64,000 nt of DNA from an uncultured Blautia sp. (GCA_900551075.1 URVB01000001.1:124001-188000), one strand, 5' to 3'; counted from the stretch's first letter, positions 34,005 through 43,733 are shown. Translations and numbers: made by a program. The notes: generated by a model from the letters alone, not told the origin.

Positions 34005-35006
34005 CTATTTTGGTTTTACCCGACCAGCACCAATCAAGTGTTTCTGCCAGTAGGGGCTTGTTAAATCTGCATATCCGATAGGGTCGCCAGCGTGATACAT
34101 TCTGTTGTTTCCTGCATAGATTCCCACATGGGTGACATACGTTCCAGAGTTATAAGTAGAGTGAAAGAATACCAAATCACCAGCTTTCGCCTGTGACAGT
34201 GGTATGTGTTGCGTAACGTCATACTGTGCCTGTGCGGTACGAGGTAGACTGATACCAGCTTTCCCATAGCACCAAGACGTAAGACCCGAACAGTCAAAGC
34301 TGGTGTTTGGATTGCTGCCGCCAAAGACATACTTCCAGCCTTGATACTTCAATGCTTCTTTGAAGATTGCCTGTGCAGTAGCGTCACTGAAACTGGGAAC
34401 AGCTAAATACTGGTTCACCAGACGGACATAGAACATATTTCCATATTTGTAACGCCAGCCACCATTTTCCTTAATGGAAATCTCGTTCTTATAGGTGACT
34501 TTGACACCGCCCGATTTATCTTTTGCGAAACTGACAGCTAATTCAAAGGTATAATTTTTTCCATGCTTCGCCACATAGTCAATGAAGCCGCCGCCATAGT
34601 TATAGGCTTGTACCACTGTATCAATGTCACACCCTTTCGCTTCTGCGGATTTTAAAAGCTCCGAGAAGTATTTACACCCCTGTTTGATGGATTCCTCTGT
34701 GGAAAGGGAATTAGGCGGCAACCCCATTGATTCTGACGACTGCATAACGTCCGTAGCTGTACCTCCAGATTCCACCTGCATGATGGCAAGCAGATAATTC
34801 ACGTAGTCCGAAATTCCGTATTCTTTCGCATATTTTTCTACCGTCGGCTGATGTTTCAGCACTTCCTCTGACAGATTCAGTCCAGAAAAATCAAAGTGGG
34901 AAGTGCTGCTTTCTTCATCATCTGCGGTCACGATAAACAGGAACAGAAGCAGACTGATAATCACCGTGAAAATCCCACCGAACACAGCGAAGTGTCTTAG
35001 CTTCAT
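34005..35006 (-). CDS. Cell-wall hydrolase, lysozyme-like plus NlpC/P60 (Orf14)
   Basis: The 333-residue bifunctional muramidase and endopeptidase opens the wall for the conjugation channel. After an N-terminal helix (~8-28) comes a lysozyme-like domain with the catalytic Glu in YLLAIMQVESGGTATDVMQSS (~75-95). An NlpC/P60 domain follows with catalytic Cys in SFDCSGLTSWCYG and His in VTHVGIYAGNN. Overlaps the Orf15 gene by 4 nt (ATGA). Confidence 0.93.
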   Translation of the reverse strand: MKLRHFAVFGGIFTVIISLLLFLFIVTADDEESSTSHFDFSGLNLSEEVLKHQPTVEKYAKEYGISDYVNYLLAIMQVESGGTATDVMQSSESMGLPPNSLSTEESIKQGCKYFSELLKSAEAKGCDIDTVVQAYNYGGGFIDYVAKHGKNYTFELAVSFAKDKSGGVKVTYKNEISIKENGGWRYKYGNMFYVRLVNQYLAVPSFSDATAQAIFKEALKYQGWKYVFGGSNPNTSFDCSGLTSWCYGKAGISLPRTAQAQYDVTQHIPLSQAKAGDLVFFHSTYNSGTYVTHVGIYAGNNRMYHAGDPIGYADLTSPYWQKHLIGAGRVKPK

Positions 35007-37144
35007 TTCTTACCGCCTTTCCTGCTGGTCGTTTTCTTCACGGTTGATGGATTTGTGGTCTTTTTCTGTATGGTCTTTGTCTGCTTCTGGTGTTGCACGG
35101 TCTGACGGACAGATTGTTTCGTAGCTGCTGTTGAAGCCTGTTTTACAGTTGGAGAGGATTCTCTGACAACCTGCGTCCTCACGTTATCCTGCTGTTTCGT
35201 AACAGGCTCTTTCTTTACAGAGGATTGCTCCCTTGTAACAGCAGGACGTTCCTTGACCGTTTGCTCCTGCTTAGAAGCTGCCGCCTGTGGAGCTGTTTTT
35301 GCAGATACAGGCGTTGTCACTGGTCGCTCATGCACAGGAGCAGTTCCTTTTGTCACTGATCCTGTGCTTTCTTTCGCTTTATCCAGTTCCATACGTTTTT
35401 CCGCAACCGTCTGTCTGTGCTTATCCTGTTTCTCTGCACGACCCTGTTTTCTGGTCGCATTTTCCTCCACAATGCCACGCTTGAAGTCTGATACATTTTC
35501 CTGTATCTGGTTTACGCCGCTATGTACTGCATACTGTGCCTGTGTCGGCATATCCTTGACCTGTTGTCTAATGGATTTTGCCTTATCTTTCAAGCTGTCT
35601 TTACCATCAAGCACTGCACCGACTTTCGCACCAGCACGTTTCCCAAAAGTGGAAGTATCAGAAGCGGTGTCATGGTTTGGTCGTGTGTGAGTGTTTCCTT
35701 TTGCTGTATCAACCTTGCGGCTATTTGAAGCGACTACCGCACCAGCCACACCGCCAGCCGCAACCGTCCTGCCGATTTTACGTTCCAAGCGTCTTGCACT
35801 TCTGCCTAAGAACATATAAGGTCGCCGCATGATACGTCTGCCGACCTGCTGTGTATCGGAAGATTGCAGACTGAACATTGCCATCAAGTCACCGAGCTTG
35901 AAGTAAATTCCTGCAAAGGTGACTATCTGTAAAAAAGCCACCATAAAGAACGGATAACCGCTGGAAATGGAATAAAACATAGTGGATATGCTGAAAGCTG
36001 TCGTGATAATCAGCGTAATACCTGCCCTTAACATGATGGTATTGAACAGTTTTGTAAGTGCCTTTTTTGCCATGCCCTCATAGGTCGGTATCATGGATAA
36101 AATGAAACTGACAGGTAAAAACATGGCATAGATGACAAATAGCACCTGTGAGAAAATCATCATGCCGGTAAGCAGGAATACAAAGATTGAGATTCCGATA
36201 TTGAAGATGAACAAAAATACCACCGTACCAAGTCTGCTCATGGTCTTAGTAACGCTTAGATTCGCATTGTCCTTATCCTCGATTTCTTCAACTACTATAT
36301 CTTCTCTGTCGTCCGTATCTGGGCTTGCTTCTAACAGGCTTTCCACACGGTCAGAGCCGAGCTTGTCAATATCGGATTCCCCATACTGCAAGAGCAGCCA
36401 AGGTTGTTTCACCTGTATGGAAAACAGGCTGTCCCTTATCAAATCCACGCTGTCTTTTCCCTTGCTTCTGGAATCGGGCAGCACAATCTTTGTGCCAAGC
36501 GATAACGCCGAGCTACTTATATCGGCGGAAAAGTCATTGATTTTGCTGATATAGTTTGGAGCGTAGGCGATAAAGGACGCTGACAGGATAAAGACCACAA
36601 GGAAGTTGACGACTGCATGAACCGCCTTTGTCGTTTCCCTCTTGATAAGTCCTGTGTAGGCGATATAGATACCCATTACCAGAATGAGGATAAGCAGGAA
36701 TCCCACATAGAACCCCTCACTGGAAAAGCCGCTGGAAGTGATACCAGCCAACGTCTGAATATTCTTTCCGATTGAGCTTGCGGTATCAGAGATAAAGTCC
36801 AGCCTGTAGGCTTCCTGTACCACATAGCCTGTCGCATTGGAAATATATAAGCTCACCGTCCAGACAAAGTTTGTGATAGCGTACAAGCCATACTGGATAC
36901 TTTTCCCGATACCGTCTAACCAGTTCCAAGGCAGCCAATCCCAACTTGAATCCACATAAAAATCGAGCTGGTAGTTTTCCAATGGATATTTTGAATAGGC
37001 GTTAGCGTCACTTACCGTATTGTCAACCAGTCCAGCCGCATGAGCCACCGTGCCTGTAATGGATAGGAACACCAGAACACCGAGAATCACCAGAAAAGCG
37101 ATACCGAAGAATCTTAGGATTTTTCGTTTACGCATAGGCTTCAC
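35003..37144 (-). CDS. Polytopic conjugation protein, Tn916 Orf15/VirB6-like
   Basis: The 713-residue protein has a signal-like helix at the N-terminus and about seven more membrane segments up to ~430 (VGFLLILILVMGIYIAYTGL, GISIFVFLLTGMMIFSQVLF). A long cytoplasmic tail rich in Lys, Gln, Thr and Ala (~450-713) ends in KKTTSRKGGKK. It matches Orf15 of Tn916 (TcpH/VirB6 class). It overlaps Orf16-like by 4 nt. Confidence 0.92.
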   Translation of the reverse strand: MKPMRKRKILRFFGIAFLVILGVLVFLSITGTVAHAAGLVDNTVSDANAYSKYPLENYQLDFYVDSSWDWLPWNWLDGIGKSIQYGLYAITNFVWTVSLYISNATGYVVQEAYRLDFISDTASSIGKNIQTLAGITSSGFSSEGFYVGFLLILILVMGIYIAYTGLIKRETTKAVHAVVNFLVVFILSASFIAYAPNYISKINDFSADISSSALSLGTKIVLPDSRSKGKDSVDLIRDSLFSIQVKQPWLLLQYGESDIDKLGSDRVESLLEASPDTDDREDIVVEEIEDKDNANLSVTKTMSRLGTVVFLFIFNIGISIFVFLLTGMMIFSQVLFVIYAMFLPVSFILSMIPTYEGMAKKALTKLFNTIMLRAGITLIITTAFSISTMFYSISSGYPFFMVAFLQIVTFAGIYFKLGDLMAMFSLQSSDTQQVGRRIMRRPYMFLGRSARRLERKIGRTVAAGGVAGAVVASNSRKVDTAKGNTHTRPNHDTASDTSTFGKRAGAKVGAVLDGKDSLKDKAKSIRQQVKDMPTQAQYAVHSGVNQIQENVSDFKRGIVEENATRKQGRAEKQDKHRQTVAEKRMELDKAKESTGSVTKGTAPVHERPVTTPVSAKTAPQAAASKQEQTVKERPAVTREQSSVKKEPVTKQQDNVRTQVVRESSPTVKQASTAATKQSVRQTVQHQKQTKTIQKKTTNPSTVKKTTSRKGGKK

Positions 37145-39591
37145 CTCGATTCTTCCGTCTGTACGGGCGGTCTGGTATCAAAGGCATGGAACAAATCAGC
37201 GAATACAGGGTGTATCTGGATAACGCCCACTCGTCCATATAAATCTTGAAACAGGCATTGTCCGTTTTCCAAATCCCTAAGCCGCTTCTGGTTGCTTTCG
37301 TCCTCCTTATCCACACCGAAAAATTCAAGGGTATTCTTGATTTCTTTTATATCCGTACTCCGAAAGGCAAACTTCAAGCCGATATTGTTCTTCATCTTTT
37401 CGTCGTCCACATCACCAGAGTTTTGTGTGACAAAGTAAACAGCGGCGTTCATGGAACGACCAGCACGAATCAGCTTGTTAGAGAGTGCCTTTCCCTGTGC
37501 CACCTGTAAGAACGTCCACGCTTCATCCAAATCCACCATCTTGAAAATACTGCGGTCTGAATGGATAAAGTCTAAGGCAAAGGTACTGATGACGATAAGC
37601 ATAGCCACAGACAATAATTCCATAGTTGTGTATTCCTCAAATTTTGTGTCCTTATCTGGCAATACAAGGTCTGCCACCTGTATGATGTTTAATTGTCGGT
37701 CTAAACTGATGGACTGCTTTACATCACCGTCCGAGAAAAGCAGGTGTGCGAAGTCATAGTCCGTCATGCTTTCGATATGGTCTGCGATATTCTCTGCCAC
37801 TGATGAACCGTCTTTCCTTAATTCATCAATAACACGGAGTAGTCCTCGCTGCTTACTTTGTGTCACGGAACGGATTGCACGTCTAAGAACAGGGAACTTC
37901 TCACCGTCACGGGAAGAAATACCTGTAAGGAATGTTAAAATATCAATCGCAAGGCTTTCAGCGTCCTTTGTACGCTTCATAATCACATACGGGTCAAGTA
38001 GTCCTTTGTTTCTGTCCTCACTGGTGAGGTTGACTATCTTGATTTCATGTGCAATATCGAGTAGTGTTTCCTGCCAGTTGCCACGCTCTGATTTCGGGTC
38101 TACAATGACCGCTTTTCCACCAAACAGCACCGCATAATAGATGATAAGGTTGTTACAGAATGACTTACCGCCGCCGAGCGAACCGAGAAACGCTGCCGCA
38201 AGAGCATTAGTCACTGAACCTTTCACGCCCTGTGCCGCAAGGCTAGGCTTTAGGTACACATTTTTCCCTGTGTCAAGGTTGTAACCGATATAGATTCCGT
38301 CCGTTTCCCCAAGCTGCTGTGTCGCTCCGAATCCAAGACCAGCGAGAAAGTCAGAAGTCACATACTGGATATAGTCATTGATGTAACGCTGGCTTGATGG
38401 GATAAATTCACCATGTAAGCCGAGCATATCCCCGAATGGGCGTACCAGTTTGACGTTCAAATCGTCGTAGAAGTCTTTCACTTCATCACAGCGTCGCTTC
38501 AATTCGTCCAGAGAATCAGCCGCTACACGGATAACGTAGGACAGCTTATACATGGATTCTTTTGACTGGTCGAGATTCATTTCCAGTTCATTGACCGAAT
38601 CCAGAGCTTCAATGACGTTATTTCCCGTTTCATTGTTGGATTCCCATGCATGGTTATCCAAGTCTTTCAATTCTTTTTTCTTGTTGCGGACTGTGGTTAA
38701 GGCTTTCTTATTCGTCACAATCTCTACATTCATGGAAGTGGAAACAGGGAACGTGAATTGCTGTTGCTGATAATAAAATATCTCACTTGATGGGAAGTCC
38801 AGCTCACCCACGATATTGTTAATCGTGAAGTAGGCAACATACGTTGTCTGATCTTCACGCTCCATCTTTAGGTATCGCTGGTTTTCCTCTATCATGCAGC
38901 GTGTCGGACGGATAAGGTCATATCGCTTTACCAGCGTTTCACGCTTTAGCTTCTTGACTGGCAAATCATAACTGTAATCACTGTACGCAACACCTGTGTT
39001 CCCATAGATATGTTCTAAGAGATAACCGAAGTCGTTCTTATCCAGCCTGCGGAACTGGAAACGTCTTGAGATTTTGCTTTCCAGCAGCTTCTCCATCTTC
39101 ATAAAGCGGTTGATTTCATCATTGCTCATGGAAACGAAGTCGCCCATGAGCTTGTGATTGACCTCATAGATAAAATCGGTAAAACTCATAGCCGCTGATT
39201 TTTTCATTCCCTTTAGGCTGATTTCTTCCTCATTCACCAGTAGCTTGAAGCCAAGAAAAAAGCGGTAGTCAATCTGATTTTCCCCAATCATCTCAACCAA
39301 CGCTTCGGTCTGTTCGTCTACCTTTTTACAGGCGATTTCTTTCAACCTGCCTGTAATTCCTTTTTTGGAACGCTCCTGTACTGCACGTAAGCTGTCCTCA
39401 GTGGCAATCTGTAAGGCATGGATTTTTCCGTCACGGTTCTGGGCGATAAGCTGACGGAAGTTGTCATGCACCATGTACTTTTCCTCTGGCGACAGGAACG
39501 AATAATTGTAAGGTGTCAGCTCATAGTAGGCGAAGCACTCACCGTCATGGTTGAGCACCAGATTGTTTTCAATATATTTAATCGGGAACAT
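37141..39591 (-). CDS. Conjugation ATPase, Tn916 Orf16/VirB4-like
   Basis: The 816-residue motor ATPase carries Walker A in FLGSLGGGKSFCNNL (~residue 460), a Walker-B-like KMVDLDEAWTFL (~690) and ALSNKLIRAGRSMNAAVYFVTQ downstream. The N-terminal ~250 residues are the TraG/VirB4 N-domain. It energises secretion at the inner face of the membrane. Its start lies inside the 3' end of the Orf17-like gene (14-nt overlap). Intact. Confidence 0.95.
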   Translation of the reverse strand: MFPIKYIENNLVLNHDGECFAYYELTPYNYSFLSPEEKYMVHDNFRQLIAQNRDGKIHALQIATEDSLRAVQERSKKGITGRLKEIACKKVDEQTEALVEMIGENQIDYRFFLGFKLLVNEEEISLKGMKKSAAMSFTDFIYEVNHKLMGDFVSMSNDEINRFMKMEKLLESKISRRFQFRRLDKNDFGYLLEHIYGNTGVAYSDYSYDLPVKKLKRETLVKRYDLIRPTRCMIEENQRYLKMEREDQTTYVAYFTINNIVGELDFPSSEIFYYQQQQFTFPVSTSMNVEIVTNKKALTTVRNKKKELKDLDNHAWESNNETGNNVIEALDSVNELEMNLDQSKESMYKLSYVIRVAADSLDELKRRCDEVKDFYDDLNVKLVRPFGDMLGLHGEFIPSSQRYINDYIQYVTSDFLAGLGFGATQQLGETDGIYIGYNLDTGKNVYLKPSLAAQGVKGSVTNALAAAFLGSLGGGKSFCNNLIIYYAVLFGGKAVIVDPKSERGNWQETLLDIAHEIKIVNLTSEDRNKGLLDPYVIMKRTKDAESLAIDILTFLTGISSRDGEKFPVLRRAIRSVTQSKQRGLLRVIDELRKDGSSVAENIADHIESMTDYDFAHLLFSDGDVKQSISLDRQLNIIQVADLVLPDKDTKFEEYTTMELLSVAMLIVISTFALDFIHSDRSIFKMVDLDEAWTFLQVAQGKALSNKLIRAGRSMNAAVYFVTQNSGDVDDEKMKNNIGLKFAFRSTDIKEIKNTLEFFGVDKEDESNQKRLRDLENGQCLFQDLYGRVGVIQIHPVFADLFHAFDTRPPVQTEESR

Positions 39592-39967
39592 ACATCACAC
39601 TCCTAACTGCTGTAATAACGGGATTGAATTTTTCATGTTTCAGCTTGATGGCTTTTCCTGCATAGGTCACTTTTGGACGCAGGAAAAAAGAGATACAGGA
39701 CTTTAAAAATCCAAAAGGCTTTTTTCCGTCAAAGGTTTTTTGCGACACGAACCATGTAAAAGCAACAGGGATTCCAAAGTATTTGAGGAACGCACCGTCA
39801 ATCATGGAAAAGGGCGGCAGTTCCCCAAAGAGGATAACCACGAACAGCGAAACGACAAACCATGCCATCTGACTGAACGTGAGAGGGAACGGGAGCTGAA
39901 AGTCGTTGATTGCATAAATGACTTTCTCCACGCTCCATATGCTTGTATAGCTTTTGATTTTCTTCAT
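39578..39967 (-). CDS. Small conjugation membrane protein, Tn916 Orf17/TcpE-like
   Basis: The 129-residue protein begins MKKIKSYTSIWSVEKVIYAI, has two close helices (FSQMAWFVVSLFVVILF and IPVAFTWFVSQKTFDGKKPF) and a basic C-terminus, as in TcpE/Orf17. GAAAGGAGCTG precedes the ATG. Confidence 0.9.
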   Translation of the reverse strand: MKKIKSYTSIWSVEKVIYAINDFQLPFPLTFSQMAWFVVSLFVVILFGELPPFSMIDGAFLKYFGIPVAFTWFVSQKTFDGKKPFGFLKSCISFFLRPKVTYAGKAIKLKHEKFNPVITAVRSVMYVPD

Positions 39968-40094
39968 TTTTCACAGCTCCTTTCTTTGAAGATTTTTCTT
40001 TAAATGGAAACAGCAGCCTATATTTCAAGGCTGCTGCATAAAAAATACCAGTTCATTGATAACTGGCAGATGATAAGATATTCAGTTGTAGTTA

Positions 40095-40583
40095 CTAATA
40101 CGGACATTCAAACACGCCATGATTGGTGACGACAAAACGCCCCTCTAAATCAAGGTCACGCCCGTATGCTTCATAATCTATGTAGCTTCTTATCCTGTCG
40201 GGGATTTCCCCAAGGCTTTGACATTCATCTATGAAGTAATAGGCAACGTCCGTCATATCGTCACAATCGGGATAATGGATAATATCGTCTGCGTGTTCGC
40301 ACAATTCCTCTAAGCTACTGTAATAGCAAAGCAGCTCCGAAAGCTCGTCCTGTATATCCTCTGGTAAGTCCTCCACCATTTCACACAGGCGGTTGACTTC
40401 TTCAATCGGTGTGTATTCGTCAATCTCAAAGGGCAGCTCATAATCATGAATTGCGTATTCCTCGTACCTCTCATTCAAGCCGATACGTTCTGCCATTTCG
40501 TCATAATCGACAGGCGGTGTGAACCACGCACCCACAAGCTCACCCTCATTGTATTTTCCAAGATTGGCGATATAGATTCGCAT
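40095..40583 (-). CDS. ardA: Antirestriction protein ArdA (copy 1)
   Basis: The 162-residue acidic DNA mimic protects entering ICE DNA from type I restriction. It begins MRIYIANLGKYNEGELVGAW, and ELPFEIDEYTPIEEVNRLCE plus YIDYEAYGRDLDLEGRFV are ArdA landmarks. Strong Asp/Glu excess throughout. It is one of two tandem paralogues (23-nt gap). Corresponds to Tn916 orf18. Confidence 0.93.
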   Translation of the reverse strand: MRIYIANLGKYNEGELVGAWFTPPVDYDEMAERIGLNERYEEYAIHDYELPFEIDEYTPIEEVNRLCEMVEDLPEDIQDELSELLCYYSSLEELCEHADDIIHYPDCDDMTDVAYYFIDECQSLGEIPDRIRSYIDYEAYGRDLDLEGRFVVTNHGVFECPY

Positions 40584-40606
40584 TTCTTCTATACCACATC
40601 ACCCCT

Positions 40607-41110
40607 TTACTGATAACGGAAAACGCCGCTCGTTGTAAAAAGGTATCTGTCGTCCATTTCCAGCTCGTTTCCGTAGGAATGGTAGTCGATATGCTTTTGT
40701 AGTTCGTGGGGAATCTCACCGAAAATATTTTCCTCACAGATAAGGTATTCTGCCAGTGCTGCACCATCACCCACATCATAGTAACGTATCTCGTCCTTGT
40801 GGTCGATAAAGTCCTCGAAACTGTCAAACCATTTCTGCTGAATGGCTTTCATTTCGTTACCGACAGGCGTACCGTCTATTTCCAGTACGAAACGACAAAG
40901 GGCGTTGATTTCCCATATCGGTGTGTCGGTGTTGATATGGAATGGCAGCTCATAGTCTGCAATCTCAATCTGTTCCTCGTTTTCTACGCCTAACTTTTCT
41001 CTAACTTCATCAAAGTTTATCGGGCAGTTGAACCAGTCGCCAGAGTAACCGTCGTCCTCGTCGTGGTAAGGCTTTGTATTGTTTAACAGGTAGATTCGCA
41101 TTTCCTGCAA
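40607..41110 (-). CDS. ardA: Antirestriction protein ArdA (copy 2)
   Basis: The ~167-residue ArdA paralogue contains MRIYLLNNTKPYHDEDDGYS, ELPFHINTDTPIWEINALCR and IDYHSYGNELEMDDRYLF. The start is either TTG 41110 (GGAAGTGA 8 nt upstream) or ATG 41101. Divergent from copy 1 and presumably of different specificity or partner preference. Its 5' end overlaps the next small gene. Confidence 0.9.
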   Translation of the reverse strand: MQEMRIYLLNNTKPYHDEDDGYSGDWFNCPINFDEVREKLGVENEEQIEIADYELPFHINTDTPIWEINALCRFVLEIDGTPVGNEMKAIQQKWFDSFEDFIDHKDEIRYYDVGDGAALAEYLICEENIFGEIPHELQKHIDYHSYGNELEMDDRYLFTTSGVFRYQ

Positions 41111-41328
41111 GGCTTATCACTTCCTTTCCTCATATCCAGTATTCCCATTATAACAGCATAATCTACGCCAAATACATAATGGGAAAATTTTTCTAACTGT
41201 TCTTTTGGATAATCAAGTGGTGGGTGCTGCTTGATGATTTCCCACACCGCACGTTTACGGTAAGGTAAATCAGAAATGTTGTCACAGCCGATTCGTTTTT
41301 TCATATCCTCAAAAATATCTGTTTTCAT
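41083..41328 (-). CDS. Small ICE protein upstream of ardA
   Basis: The 81-residue product starts MKTDIFEDMKKRIGCDNISD at ATG 41328, fixed by GGAGG 6 nt upstream. Conserved-looking segments are LPYRKRAVWEIIKQHPPLDY and FGVDYAVIMGILDMRKGSD. I have seen this gene type next to ardA in Tn916-like ICEs but know no function. It overlaps ardA copy 2 by 28 nt. Confidence 0.75.
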   Translation of the reverse strand: MKTDIFEDMKKRIGCDNISDLPYRKRAVWEIIKQHPPLDYPKEQLEKFSHYVFGVDYAVIMGILDMRKGSDKPCRKCESTC

Positions 41329-41354
41329 GTTGTCCTCCAATCTTAAGCTTTGCA

Positions 41355-41389
41355 TAGAAAAAGCAGCTAACTCAAAAGAATTAACTGCT
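41355..41389 (-). terminator. Terminator after the AT-rich cargo gene
   Basis: On the minus strand AGCAGTTAA pairs with TTAGCTGCT (41381-41389 with 41362-41370), followed by TTTTTCTA. It is immediately downstream of the 198-residue gene and similar in design to the AGCAG-type hairpins at 45.2 and 46.3 kb. Confidence 0.65.
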
Positions 41390-41395
41390 CCTTGC

Positions 41396-41992
41396 CTATG
41401 ATAATTTGATGTCTATTTGTTTCAAGATTAAAGTAAGTTCTTTTCGCTTTTCTGGGTCTGGTGTTCTGACTAAAGTATATCCTTCTTGTTGTATTTTTCG
41501 TAATATATCAAATGTAATATCTGCTCTAGCATTTAATTTATATAAAGTATCATCAGTCATAGGAACTTTACGAAGATACCACCAGAAAGGTAAATCTAAT
41601 TTACTTTTAGCATATTTTATGGTATTGACAAAGTATGTGTCCTCATTATAGTAATTAAAATGTGGTCTATCCTTTAAAAGATGTTTTTCCATATTTTCAT
41701 AGAAATCATCTAAATGATTGTCAACTAAAATCTTTTCAAGTATTTGAGGAGGAATTTCACTCAAATACTCTGTTGTCATACCAGTATTCAAAATATTTAA
41801 AGGTGTATAATAATATTTCTTTTCAGCGGCAAGAACAATACTCAATACTACACTTTGATTATCAAATGCGTCAAAATAGACATTGACATTAACATTGTTA
41901 TATTGATAGTAGAATTTTAAGCAAGTAGCCTTTGTTTTTTTAGGAATACTGTTATAAATGTCTACTAAATAGGCTTTTGTACTTTTTTTCAT
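41396..41992 (-). CDS. AT-rich ICE cargo gene of unknown function
   Basis: A 198-residue protein with start ATG 41992 (AAAGGAG upstream). It shows a beta-strand-rich first half (FYYQYNNVNVNVYFDAFDNQ) and a helical second half (LYKLNARADITFDILRKIQQ). It may resemble DUF6037-type proteins, but I am not sure. It interrupts the usual Orf19-to-Orf18 order, has its own RBS and terminator, and is clearly more AT-rich than the backbone. These are signs of an acquired cargo gene. No catalytic motif is recognised. Confidence 0.75.
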   Translation of the reverse strand: MKKSTKAYLVDIYNSIPKKTKATCLKFYYQYNNVNVNVYFDAFDNQSVVLSIVLAAEKKYYYTPLNILNTGMTTEYLSEIPPQILEKILVDNHLDDFYENMEKHLLKDRPHFNYYNEDTYFVNTIKYAKSKLDLPFWWYLRKVPMTDDTLYKLNARADITFDILRKIQQEGYTLVRTPDPEKRKELTLILKQIDIKLS

Positions 41993-42051
41993 ACAAAACA
42001 CTCCTTTCAAATCCTACTTAAATTATACTACTTTTACACAATAAATACAAT

Positions 42052-42273
42052 TTACGCCCCGATAATCTTATTGAATAACTGTAACAGTACGTCTTTTACA
42101 CCAGCGGCATTGAACACCAAGCCGACAGCGATTAAGGCAATCACCAAGAATCCGATAAGTTTAGAAAACTCACGCTTGAATCCGAGATACACCCCGATAA
42201 CAGCGATTGCCATAAGCACAAGGGATTGTGCGTTAGATAAAAACCAGTTGTATAAGTTCTGTCCGAAATTCAT
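42052..42273 (-). CDS. Small membrane protein, Tn916 Orf19/TcpD-like
   Basis: The 73-residue protein has two hydrophobic segments, AQSLVLMAIAVIGVYLGF and LIGFLVIALIAVGLVFNAAG, separated by KREFSK. It corresponds to Orf19, a small channel component. The ATG overlaps the preceding stop (TAATG). Confidence 0.88.
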   Translation of the reverse strand: MNFGQNLYNWFLSNAQSLVLMAIAVIGVYLGFKREFSKLIGFLVIALIAVGLVFNAAGVKDVLLQLFNKIIGA

Positions 42274-42404
42274 TATCTTTTTCTCCTTTCCATCATTTCA
42301 ATTTCTCTGTCTGCGGCTTTTGCAGACTGCATAAGACACATAGTCACTACTCCGAATCCTGCCCCAAGTGAGAACAGGAAGAAGTCAAATAAGATATGCT
42401 TCAT
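42273..42404 (-). CDS. Small DUF3789-type membrane protein
   Basis: A 43-residue protein, MKHILFDFFLFSLGAGFGVV plus TMCLMQSAKAADREIEMMER, with one helix and a charged tail. The start ATG 42404 is fixed by AAGGAGG; the longer open frame lacks an RBS. Common in Tn916-like ICEs between orf20 and orf19; function unknown. Confidence 0.75.
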   Translation of the reverse strand: MKHILFDFFLFSLGAGFGVVTMCLMQSAKAADREIEMMERRKR

Positions 42405-42408
42405 GTTG

Positions 42409-43620
42409 TCATTCCTCCTTGTTGATGATTTCCTCTGTGGAAGTCGTCTGCTGTTCAATCAGCTTTTTATGACGCTCGGTGAGCTTTGCATGGTCTAAAA
42501 TGTCTTTGAGATAAGTCGTACCGTTGGTACTGTCTATCTGCTGTAAGACTTTCCATGTGGGAGCTACCTGTCTGCTTATCCAGTTCAGCGTCCTTGTGAG
42601 CGTGTACGGTTCTGGTTTGGTCGTCAGTTTCAAACGCCCACGATCAGAACCGATAAAGTACGCCCATTTCTCGTTGGTTTTCCATTCGCTGCGTCGCTTA
42701 TCCACCTCCTTGTCAGCGAATCGCATATAGCGGTTGATAATATCAAAAGCGGTACGCTCTGCGTCATGGTAGGTCAGCAGGTCACGCACCGCATAATAGG
42801 CTCGCTCATTCTTTAGCCTTATTTCAAAACGGTTCTTGATTTTCGTATCTTCAATGGCTATGTCATACTTTGCGTACTGTTCATAGTCTTTTTCGTAAAT
42901 ACAGAAATAGACTTCCGATTTGAGCGAACCGATATATAATGTATTTCCCATACCGTATTTATCCTGTTCCATGCTTCTTACCAGCTCACCGCTTCGGTAG
43001 CTCTTGAAGCTGCGGAATACGGAAATACATTCCTCATGGTTGCATTTCTCTGTCAGCTCTGGAATGTCTAAGATTCCTGCCATATCGTTGATGGCAAGGT
43101 CAAGACGTTTCATCACACCTCCCTCTATCAGAGCGTCCATAAGAAAGTCATACCAGCTCCTATGCTGTGCCAAAAGGTAGCTTTCCATCTGTCGGCAGCC
43201 TTTCCCCTTCAGCTCTAGTAATGTGCCTTTTTCCTTATCGGGTGAAGCCAGCACGAACACATCACCCAAGACGTAATGTTCCGCATAGGAGTAGAAGCCA
43301 AAATCCTCATGTATCATCACATCAAGCCTTAATTTGAGAATATCCTCAACAACGTGTTTTACGTCCTGTGTGGGGAATCGGATTCTGACGTAATCCAAGA
43401 CCATTTCCAGCGGATTTTCTGGATTCAGTTTATCCAGAGCGTCCATGAGTTTCACCTTGATTTCTTCCGTCAAGGCTACTTTTCCAGATTCAAGCCTGCT
43501 GATATATTCTCGGCTGACACCAGCCATGACCGCAAGCTGATTCTGGGAAACGCCGTACTGCGTCCGTTGTTCTTTGAGTTTGTTTATCCAGTCGGTGTCA
43601 TTCAGTAAAAACCCCTCCAA
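42409..43620 (-). CDS. Relaxase/replication initiator, Tn916 Orf20 (MobT)
   Basis: The 403-residue rolling-circle type relaxase nicks oriT. An N-terminal XRE-type HTH (YGVSQNQLAVMAGVSREYISRLESGKV) precedes the Rep_trans domain, with FGFYSYAEHYVLGDVFVL, LAQHRSWYDFLMDALIEGGV and FEIRLKNERAYYAVRDLL. By comparison with Tn916 Orf20 the protein should begin at the LEGFLLND segment, so I place the start at TTG 43620. No clear RBS is visible there, and ATG 43683 further upstream is an alternative. Confidence 0.9.
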   Translation of the reverse strand: MEGFLLNDTDWINKLKEQRTQYGVSQNQLAVMAGVSREYISRLESGKVALTEEIKVKLMDALDKLNPENPLEMVLDYVRIRFPTQDVKHVVEDILKLRLDVMIHEDFGFYSYAEHYVLGDVFVLASPDKEKGTLLELKGKGCRQMESYLLAQHRSWYDFLMDALIEGGVMKRLDLAINDMAGILDIPELTEKCNHEECISVFRSFKSYRSGELVRSMEQDKYGMGNTLYIGSLKSEVYFCIYEKDYEQYAKYDIAIEDTKIKNRFEIRLKNERAYYAVRDLLTYHDAERTAFDIINRYMRFADKEVDKRRSEWKTNEKWAYFIGSDRGRLKLTTKPEPYTLTRTLNWISRQVAPTWKVLQQIDSTNGTTYLKDILDHAKLTERHKKLIEQQTTSTEEIINKEE

Positions 43621-43733
43621 TCGAAAAAGGAATGTGACATTTACCGATTTTGTCACACTCCTTTGAATGTTTGAAAAGTCCATTGTTTTTAAGGACTTTC
43701 CGATATTTTTATGACTGTTTCCAGATAATTTGT

